From Gammaproteobacteria bacterium (GTDB lineage: Bacteria; Pseudomonadota; Gammaproteobacteria; SZUA-152), in assembly GCA_024762755.1 (NCBI GenBank), contig JANTGX010000015.1:1-19370 (forward strand): DNA of 19,370 nt, written 5' to 3'. The notes beneath the pieces are model-generated. The model was not told the DNA's origin. It saw only the letters and a program-made list of their open reading frames with translations, and ran no database searches. Position 1 is the first letter of the stretch. Every line of letters begins with the position of its first letter. The translations under genes were made by a program, and so were the position numbers. Positions 1-5,251 of the stretch are shown here, one piece after another.

Positions 1-353
1 TTGAGCAGGATCAGGGTGTTGCTGGTGCCGTTCTCGCCGAAGCCGCCGAGGTCCACGCGGTCGCGCGCGCCGTTGATGCCGAACAGGCTGGAGACGCTGA
101 CCCCGGCCTGATAACGCAACACGTCGGAGACGCTGTTGGCGGGGCTCTTGGCGATGTCCTCGGCGCTGATGGTGACCACGTTCACCGGCGCGGTGTCGAT
201 GGTGGCGGCGAAGCGGCTGGCGGTGACCACCACCGGGGCGGCGCTCGTCGCGTCCTCTGCCGCGTGGGCCGGGCCGCCGAGGGCGAGGGCGCTGGTGATG
301 AGTAGCGGAATATGTCGTCTGGCGTGCGTGTTCTGCGTCGAGGATGAGGCCAC
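1..353 (-). CDS. btuB: TonB-dependent receptor, BtuB-like (5' part only)
   Basis: This is the N-terminal 117 codons of an outer-membrane TonB-dependent receptor; the rest lies beyond position 1. Translation from a GTG at 353 gives a signal peptide ending near AHA|AE, then a TonB box (PVVVTASRF, close to the VVTANRF of E. coli BtuB), then the start of the plug domain (VNVVTISAEDI, VSDVLRYQAGVSV, and a GFGENGTSNTLILL stretch). The GTG is chosen because GGGAGA lies seven bases upstream and the signal peptide follows at once. The family binds a ligand at the cell surface and imports it using TonB/ExbBD energy. Vitamin B12 or another corrinoid is assigned as ligand because a complete cobalamin riboswitch and a well-placed promoter precede the gene, not from the receptor sequence itself. 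The plug also resembles other receptor subfamilies, so B12 specificity is an inference. Confidence 0.85.
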   Translation of the reverse strand, partial: MASSSTQNTHARRHIPLLITSALALGGPAHAAEDATSAAPVVVTASRFAATIDTAPVNVVTISAEDIAKSPANSVSDVLRYQAGVSVSSLFGINGARDRVDLGGFGENGTSNTLILL

Positions 354-489
354 GGTGTCGTCTCCCAATAATGCGCGCGTGGTGTGCGGCATCGCTGTCG
401 TCGTTGATGCGACGAAGGGCGTGGGAGGAGGGCTGCAAGCGTCGAGTCTACTGCCCGCCACCCGTCGCCCTCCGCAACGTGTGTCGTCG

Positions 490-684
490 GTTTCAGGCCG
501 GTCTCCGGGCTCATGAGCGATCGCTGCGATCCGACAGACGCCTTCCCGTTTTCACAGTGGCACGCTATCTGTCGTTGACTCATCTACCGTTGCGGGGGCA
601 GCGCTGGAATGGCCGGCCATGGGGGACGGCGCACCAGCTTCCCGTTTCATCTCCGGCGCAGGTCGCGCGGGAGACACCTGAAAC
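490..684 (-). promoter_or_regulatory. Cobalamin (adenosylcobalamin) riboswitch upstream of btuB
   Basis: Read on the minus strand, the segment opens with GTTTCAGG (684-677) and closes with CCTGAAAC (497-490), a perfect 8-bp P1 stem. Between them, in the expected order, are the GATGAAACGGGAAGCTGGTG block, the B12 box GCTGCCCCCGCAACGGT (602-586), the CCACTGTGAAAACGGGAAGG arm (about 561-539) and GAGCCCGGAGACCGGCC (512-496). These are the hallmarks of class I cobalamin riboswitches, which lower expression of uptake genes when the cofactor is plentiful. The 136 bases between P1 and the btuB start show no hairpin with a T-run, so control is probably at translation initiation. One possible switching helix is GGAGGGC (473-467) pairing with GCCCTCC (433-427). 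Confidence 0.93.
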
Positions 685-692
685 TGGCGCGC

Positions 693-722
693 ACTGTAGG
701 GCCTCGGGTGGGGGTGCGTCAA
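693..722 (-). promoter_or_regulatory. Sigma70-type promoter for the riboswitch-btuB transcript
   Basis: On the minus strand TTGACG (722-717) and TACAGT (698-693) are separated by 18 bases, matching 5/6 and 4/6 of the consensus boxes. Transcription would start near 686, two bases before the P1 stem of the riboswitch. That agreement with an independently defined RNA boundary is the main support. The promoter sits just past the stop codon of the upstream hydrolase gene, so btuB can be transcribed independently of the genes before it. Confidence 0.68.
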
Positions 723-735
723 TCTCTCTGCGGGG

Positions 736-1824
736 TCAGAACAGGGCGTCTTCCTGTTCGCGGTAGACGAAGTTGGCGTTGGCGCGGTGGTTGAGGTCGT
801 ACAGCCGCTCACTGCGCCAATCGGGGAAATCGGCGGCGTCCACCGCCTCGTCCAGGCTCTGGCCCGCCTCCACCGCGGCGGCCATGCGTTGGCGCAGGCG
901 CTGCACGTAGTCGTGGGTGCGCGTGAGCATGGGGAAGGGCGGGGTCTGGGCGCTGCCGTGGCCGGGGATCATCAGTCGGGCATCCGGAAACCGTCGGGCC
1001 AGCCAGTCCTGCGCCTCCAGCACCTGCGGCGAGTGGCCGTCGCCCATGAAGGTGGTGCGCTGGTTGAAGGCCAAGTCGGAGACCCACAGGATGCCGTCGT
1101 CCACCTGGTGCACCACTAGGTCGCCGAAGGAGTGGTGTCGGCCGACGTTGTAGATGTCGAAGCGCCGCTTGCCACTCTGGATGCGCTGGGCGCTGAAGCG
1201 CTCGCCGCCGATGAGTCGGTCCGGGGTGACCCACTGAAAGCCCGCCATGTCCTCGCCCAGCAGCTCGCGGCGGTAGGCCGCCGAACTCTCCGCCTGTTCG
1301 GAGTCGATGTAGTCCAGGGTGCCCGCGTGGGCGATGACGGTGACGCCCGGCAGGCGGCGGAAGGCCGCGGCCCCGTAGCTGTGGTCCGGATGGTTGTGGG
1401 TGATGACGAGGTGGGTGATGGGGCGGTCGGTGACACTGCGCACGGTGGCGATGAGGCGCGAGCCCAGCTTGGGCGTGCCGAGGCTGTCGATCACCACCAC
1501 GCCCTCGTCGCTGACCACGAAGCCGGCGTTGCCGTTCCAGCCGCGGTTGTAGGGGTCGCTGATGGCCACGTTGCCGAACAACAAGAAGGTGCCGGGAGCG
1601 ACCTCGTAGTAGGGCAGGGGGCTGTCGGCGGCGTCCGCGGCCGAGAGCGCGATGTTGGGCAGTTCCGTCGTATCCACGGCGGTAGCCGGCAGGGTGGTCG
1701 CCCCGGGTCGGGTGCCGTGGGCGCGTTGGAGTTCGGGGTCGAGCAGGGGGGGGGTGACAGGCGCAGCGTCTATTGCGGGCATGGCGAGGAGCAGGGCGAG
1801 GGCAAAGGCGTGTCGGTGAGACAT
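736..1824 (-). CDS. Periplasmic metallo-beta-lactamase-fold hydrolase
   Basis: A 362-residue exported protein. Residues 1-21 form a signal peptide (hydrophobic ALALLLAM core, cleavage near DAAP). The mature part has the metallo-beta-lactamase fold: the HNHPDH motif at H143, H145, D147 and H148, a further His at 230/231 (NVGRHHSFGD), Asp at D250 (WVSDLAF) and His at H289 (IPGHG), a full set for two metal ions, probably zinc. The start ATG has GGAGGT five bases upstream. It resembles the SoxH-like 'quinoprotein relay' hydrolases that accompany periplasmic dehydrogenases, but no such enzyme is in the window. It lies 71 bases after the BtuD-type ATPase and just before the riboswitch-btuB unit, so it may share the transporter transcript. 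The substrate is unknown; a role in corrinoid uptake would be guesswork. Confidence 0.86.
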   Translation of the reverse strand: MSHRHAFALALLLAMPAIDAAPVTPPLLDPELQRAHGTRPGATTLPATAVDTTELPNIALSAADAADSPLPYYEVAPGTFLLFGNVAISDPYNRGWNGNAGFVVSDEGVVVIDSLGTPKLGSRLIATVRSVTDRPITHLVITHNHPDHSYGAAAFRRLPGVTVIAHAGTLDYIDSEQAESSAAYRRELLGEDMAGFQWVTPDRLIGGERFSAQRIQSGKRRFDIYNVGRHHSFGDLVVHQVDDGILWVSDLAFNQRTTFMGDGHSPQVLEAQDWLARRFPDARLMIPGHGSAQTPPFPMLTRTHDYVQRLRQRMAAAVEAGQSLDEAVDAADFPDWRSERLYDLNHRANANFVYREQEDALF

Positions 1825-1826
1825 GG

Positions 1827-1841
1827 GACACCTCCGGTGTC
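1827..1841 (-). promoter_or_regulatory. Hairpin enclosing the hydrolase ribosome binding site
   Basis: The minus-strand sequence GACACCGGAGGTGTC is a perfect 6-bp inverted repeat with a 3-base loop. It contains the GGAGGT Shine-Dalgarno of the hydrolase whose ATG starts three bases later. Folding would partly hide the ribosome binding site and could reduce translation. Such short GC-rich repeats can arise by chance, so a regulatory role is only suggested. Confidence 0.35.
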
Positions 1842-1887
1842 GGTCTGGGTGTGTCTCTATAGTCTAGTCAATCGCTTGGTTATTGCA

Positions 1888-1901
1888 GCGTGACTTCACG
1901 C
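1888..1901. repeat. Perfect 6-2-6 inverted repeat at the btuD stop
   Basis: GCGTGACTTCACGC is a perfect palindrome of two 6-base arms around two bases. It overlaps the stop codon of the BtuD-type ATPase and lies in the short gap before the hydrolase. There is no T-run after it on either strand, so it is not a typical intrinsic terminator. It could be a dimeric-regulator operator or a chance palindrome. Confidence 0.3.
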
Positions 1902-2669
1902 CGGTACGAAGACCGGTCCGTGCGGCCCGGCCAGGGCCAGCATGGGAAGGTCGTAGAGGCGGCTCAGGTGCTCGGTATTGAGCACCGTGTCGCTGGGCCC
2001 GGCGAGGGTCTCACCGTCCCTGAATAGGAGCAGGGCGTGGTCACAGAAGCGCCCGGCCAGATTGGCCTCGTGCAGGATCATCAACAGGCCGCGGGGCTGG
2101 TGCGCGGTCTCCTGGGTGAGCAGCTGCAGGGCGTGGATCTGCTGGTGTGGGTCGAGGTGGTTGGTGGGCTCGTCGAGCAGGAACAGGCGCGGCTGCTGGC
2201 ACAGCAGAGTGGCCAGGGACAGACGCCGGCGCTCGCCGCCGGAGAGGGTATCCAGCGGGCGCTCCTCGAATCCCTTCAGTCCCACCTGCGCCAGGGCCTG
2301 TTCGGCCAGTTCGCGGTCCTTTGCCGACTCCCAGGCCCAGCGGCCCAGGTGCGGGTGGCGGCCGCTGAGGGCCGTCTCCAGCACCGTGCCGGGGAAGGCG
2401 TCTCCCTCTTCCTGTAGCAACACGCCCAGTTGCCGGGCCACCGTGCGTCGTGGCAGGTGTTGGATGTCCTCGCCGTGCAGGCAGACGCGACCGGCCTGTG
2501 GAGCGCGCAAGCCGGCCAGGGTGTGCAGCAGGGTGGTCTTACCCACGCCGTTGACGCCGAGCAGGGCCCAGCGCTGGCCTGCGTGGATGTCGAGATCCAG
2601 CCCCGTGCAGACCCGCTTGCCGCCGATTTCCACCGTCAGCCCATGGCAGGTGAGGAGGGGCGTGCTCAT
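1896..2669 (-). CDS. btuD: ABC transporter ATPase, BtuD/FecE type
   Basis: A 257-residue cytoplasmic ATPase that powers an importer of the FecCD/BtuCD class. Visible motifs in order: Walker A GVNGVGKTT (38-46), Q-loop Q86, signature LSGGE (142-146), Walker B with catalytic Glu in LFLLDEP (162-168), D-loop NHLD, and H-loop H200 in ILHEANLA. The Walker A fits GxxGxGKT, with Val where Pro and Ala are common. Length is normal for the family. The gene lies downstream of the matching permease but is separated from it by a 220-bp palindromic repeat. It has only a modest GGGAAG ribosome binding site, between the repeat and the ATG. Corrinoid as substrate is inferred from the nearby cobalamin riboswitch and btuB; iron-siderophore ATPases look the same at this level. 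Confidence 0.87.
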   Translation of the reverse strand: MSTPLLTCHGLTVEIGGKRVCTGLDLDIHAGQRWALLGVNGVGKTTLLHTLAGLRAPQAGRVCLHGEDIQHLPRRTVARQLGVLLQEEGDAFPGTVLETALSGRHPHLGRWAWESAKDRELAEQALAQVGLKGFEERPLDTLSGGERRRLSLATLLCQQPRLFLLDEPTNHLDPHQQIHALQLLTQETAHQPRGLLMILHEANLAGRFCDHALLLFRDGETLAGPSDTVLNTEHLSRLYDLPMLALAGPHGPVFVPA

Positions 2670-2683
2670 GTTGCACTTCCCTT

Positions 2684-2903
2684 TTCACCACAGAGGACAC
2701 AGAGGCACACAGAGTATGGACCCTTGTTGCGCTCGCCAAGACGCAAAGGCTGACAAGAAAAGTGTTTGTATTTTGTGTCACTCCGCACGCTACGCCGCGG
2801 AGATACGAAATCCAGACACCGCAGGTGATGGTGGTTTGCGGCCTTCGCCGGAATGGCGGGCAATGGTGTCTTCTCCGCGCGCCTCTGTGTCCTCTGTGGT
2901 GAA
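2684..2903. repeat. 220-bp palindromic MITE-like element between btuC and btuD
   Basis: The element is bounded by a perfect 23-bp inverted repeat, 2684-2706 against 2881-2903, beginning TTCACCACAGAGGACACAG. This motif recalls a dispersed intergenic repeat known from many proteobacterial genomes. Inside are a stretch around 2729-2751 with GCCAAGACGCAAAGGC, a hairpin CTCCGC...GCGGAG (2781-2802), and a segment around 2836-2860 (CTTCGCCGGAATGGCGG) resembling half of another widespread repeat. I see no transposase, credible ORF or target-site duplication. It fills nearly the whole gap, starting 15 bases before btuD and ending 17 bases after btuC. Transcribed, it would form a long hairpin inside the transporter mRNA. 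Confidence 0.82.
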
Positions 2904-2919
2904 TATTCTGGCAGTCGGC

Positions 2920-3882
2920 TCACAACCCACCCCCACGACGATTGAGCAGGTAGAGGAACAGCGGCACGCCGAGCAGGGCGGTGATGACGCCCACGGGCAG
3001 CTGCTGCGGGGCGACCACGCTGCGTGCCAGGGTGTCGGCCAGCACCAGCAGGCTGCCACCGGCGAGCACGCAGCCGGGCAGCAGGTGGCGGTGGTCGCGC
3101 AGCCCGGCGAGGCGCAGCAGGTGGGGGATCACCAGGCCGACGAAGCCGATGCTGCCGGCGATGGTCACCGCGGCCCCGGTGAGCAGGGAGGCGATGAAGT
3201 AGAGCTGCAGGCGCAGACGGGGCACCGTCACCCCCAGCGCCGCCGCGGCCAACTCGCCGCGCGCCAGCACGTTGAGGTCGCGCGCCAGGGGCAGGCAGAG
3301 CAGCAGGCCGAGGCCGCAGATCAGCAGTCCCCACCACGGCGTCGGCGGCTGGCTGAGGTCACCCATCAGCCAGAACAGCATGCCGTGCAGGTCGCGTGCG
3401 GGGGCGAGGGCGAGCAACAGGCTGATGACGGCGCCCCAGCCGGCGGCCACCACCACGCCGGTGAGCAGCAGGCGGGTGGTCGTCCAGGCACCGCGGCCGT
3501 GGGCCAGGCCGAACACCAGCAGCATGGAGGCGAGGGCGCCGAGAAAGGCGTTGCCGGCCAACAGCAGGCCGCCGAGGCCGGCCAGCAGCGAGAGCAGGGC
3601 GGCCACCGCGGCACCGCCGGAGATGCCCAGCACATAGGGGTCGGCCAGGGGGTTGCGCAGCAGGACCTGCATCAGGGCCCCGGCCAGGGCCAACAGGCCG
3701 CCGGTGGCGAAGGCGGCCAGGGCACGTGGCAGGCGCAGATCGAATACCAGGGTGCGCGCCAGGGGGTCGTCCCCAGTCAGGGCGGCGCCTGGGTCCACGC
3801 TGATGGAGCCGCTGAGGGCGGCCAGCAGCAGGCTGAGGGGGGCGGCGGCGAGCAGCAGACCGAGGGTGAGGCGGGGGCTCAC
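2920..3882 (-). CDS. btuC: ABC transporter permease, BtuC/FecCD family
   Basis: A 320-residue polytopic inner-membrane permease. The sequence is hydrophobic throughout, with family landmarks: DLRLPRALAAFATGGLLALAG near the N-terminus, QVLLRNPLADPYVLGISGGA, GDLSQPPTPWW, the cytoplasmic coupling region AAALGV, and GSIGFVGLVIPHLLRL. It ends with QLPVGVITALLGVPLFLYLL, typical of FecCD/BtuC proteins. The start is a GTG at 3882 whose GTGA overlaps the TGA stop of the upstream phosphatase, so the two are probably translationally coupled; an open frame continues upstream but is only the shadow of that gene. It should dimerise and pair with the ATPase encoded downstream. Vitamin B12 or a related corrinoid is the likely cargo by context; a siderophore is the alternative. 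Confidence 0.9.
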   Translation of the reverse strand: MSPRLTLGLLLAAAPLSLLLAALSGSISVDPGAALTGDDPLARTLVFDLRLPRALAAFATGGLLALAGALMQVLLRNPLADPYVLGISGGAAVAALLSLLAGLGGLLLAGNAFLGALASMLLVFGLAHGRGAWTTTRLLLTGVVVAAGWGAVISLLLALAPARDLHGMLFWLMGDLSQPPTPWWGLLICGLGLLLCLPLARDLNVLARGELAAAALGVTVPRLRLQLYFIASLLTGAAVTIAGSIGFVGLVIPHLLRLAGLRDHRHLLPGCVLAGGSLLVLADTLARSVVAPQQLPVGVITALLGVPLFLYLLNRRGGGL

Positions 3883-4559
3883 GGCATGGATTGAGGTGTC
3901 GGCCCTTGGCGCAGGGTGATGCGCGGCCAGCCCTTGGCCTCGGCGTGGGCCGCCAGGGTCTCGTCCGGGTCCACCGCCACCGGGTGCTCGACCATCTCCA
4001 GCAGCGGCAGGTCGTTGTGCGAATCGCTGTAGAAATGGCTCCCGGCCAGGTTCTCGCCGTGCGCGCGCAGCCAGTCGGTGAGACGCGTGACCTTGCCCTC
4101 GCGGAAGCTGGGCGTGCCGGCCACTTGGCCGGTGTAGTGACCGTCCACCTCTGCCGGCTCGGTGGCGATGAGGTGTTCGATGCCCAGCGCGCGGGCGATG
4201 GGGGCGGTGACGAAACGGTTGGTGGCGGTGACGATGAGCGGGGTGTCGCCGCGTGCGCGGTGCTCCTCGATCAGTGCACGGCCAGCGGGCAGGATGATGG
4301 GCTCGATCTTGTCCTGCATGAACTGGCGGTGCAGCGTCTCCAGGCGCTGCGGGCCCAGCTCGACCAGGGGGCGCAGAGTGAATTCGAGGAACTCCAAGAT
4401 GTCCAACACGCCGGTCTCGTACTCGTGCATGAAGCGCTGGTTCTCGCGCGCATAGACGTCGGCGTCCACCAGGCCCTGTTCCACCAGGAAGCGGCCCCAC
4501 AGATAGTCGCTGTCGCCGGCCAACAGGGTATTGTCGAGATCGAAGATTGCCAGGCTCAC
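3879..4559 (-). CDS. HAD-IB family phosphatase (PA0335-like)
   Basis: A 226-residue cytoplasmic HAD-superfamily hydrolase. Motif I is FDLDNTLLAGDSD near the N-terminus (Asp nucleophile and acid), motif II is IVTATN, and motif IV is FYSDSHNDLPLL, the SerB-like subfamily IB pattern. Family members remove phosphate from small molecules. From memory, the Pseudomonas aeruginosa gene PA0335, also beside rppH and ptsP, was reported to act as a histidinol-phosphate phosphatase, so a role in histidine synthesis is possible here. The chosen GTG at 4559 has GAGGGA six bases upstream and gives the usual MSLAIFDLDNT start; a TTG at 4577 would add six residues. It overlaps the permease gene by four bases and is divergent from rppH across a 128-bp gap. 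Confidence 0.88.
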   Translation of the reverse strand: MSLAIFDLDNTLLAGDSDYLWGRFLVEQGLVDADVYARENQRFMHEYETGVLDILEFLEFTLRPLVELGPQRLETLHRQFMQDKIEPIILPAGRALIEEHRARGDTPLIVTATNRFVTAPIARALGIEHLIATEPAEVDGHYTGQVAGTPSFREGKVTRLTDWLRAHGENLAGSHFYSDSHNDLPLLEMVEHPVAVDPDETLAAHAEAKGWPRITLRQGPTPQSMP

Positions 4560-4687
4560 GCCGTTTCCCTCACGCAAAGGGGGCCATCATAGCGAAAGCG
4601 CGGGGAGACCGGGAAGACCGCCCTTGCGCCATTGGCCGAGGCTGTGGAACAATCCAACGGGCGCAAAACTAAGTTGTTGATTTGAAG

Positions 4688-5197
4688 ATGATTGACGCTG
4701 ACGGCTACAGACTGAACGTGGGCATCATCCTGAGCAATCCGGATGGCCGCGTACTGTGGGCGCGGCGCATCGGCCAGCGGGGCTGGCAGTTTCCCCAGGG
4801 TGGCATCCACACCGACGAGACGCCGGAAGAGGCGCTCTACCGTGAGTTGTACGAGGAGGTCGGCCTGCGTTCGGATCAGGTGGAGATCCTCGGCGCCACC
4901 CGTGGCTGGCTACGCTACCGCCTCCCCAAACGCTTCCTGCGCCGCGGCAGCAAGCCCTTGTGCATTGGCCAGAAGCAGGTCTGGTTCCTGTTGCGCATGC
5001 TGGGCGACGACGCAGACGTCAAGCTCGACGAGAGCGATACGCCGGAGTTCGATGGCTGGCGTTGGGTCGACTACTGGCATCCCTTGAAAGAGGTGGTCCC
5101 CTTCAAGCGCGACGTCTACCGCCACGCCCTGGAAGAGCTGGCCCCCCACCTGCCCGGCCTGCCACAACGCCCGCCGCGCTACGCCCGTAATCGATGA
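4688..5197 (+). CDS. rppH: RNA 5' pyrophosphohydrolase (Nudix)
   Basis: A 169-residue Nudix hydrolase that converts the 5' end of mRNAs to monophosphate and so starts RNase E-dependent decay. It begins MIDADGYRLNVGIIL, almost the family's standard opening, followed by GWQFPQGGI. The complete Nudix box spans residues 38-60, ending REL-YEEVGL with the metal-binding glutamates. Later family signatures include the YRLPKRF segment and the GQKQVWFLL strand, then FDGWRWVDYW. The ATG at 4688 is preferred over a TTG two codons earlier because it matches known starts; the ribosome binding site is weak. ptsP follows 54 bases downstream, an arrangement conserved in many gammaproteobacteria. Confidence 0.96.
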   Translation: MIDADGYRLNVGIILSNPDGRVLWARRIGQRGWQFPQGGIHTDETPEEALYRELYEEVGLRSDQVEILGATRGWLRYRLPKRFLRRGSKPLCIGQKQVWFLLRMLGDDADVKLDESDTPEFDGWRWVDYWHPLKEVVPFKRDVYRHALEELAPHLPGLPQRPPRYARNR

Positions 5198-5251
5198 CGG
5201 CGCCGCGCCCCCCCGCCCTTTCTCCTTCACCCATCGTCGCCGGTTAGGGCT

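Noticed and set aside
2684..2903. The inverted repeats as ends of an insertion sequence
   Set aside because: The element is only 220 bp, has no transposase frame and no visible target duplication. It is treated as a non-autonomous repeat.
1978..3894. A 638-codon plus-strand frame opposite btuD and btuC
   Set aside because: It runs through the palindromic repeat and lies antisense to genes with clear motifs. The Gln/Gly/Ala-rich tail is the shadow of a Leu/Ala-rich membrane protein.
3883..4500. Upstream extension of the btuC frame into the phosphatase gene
   Set aside because: The extension is Arg/Pro/Gly-rich and coincides with the HAD gene in another frame. The GTG overlapping the phosphatase stop gives a normal permease length.
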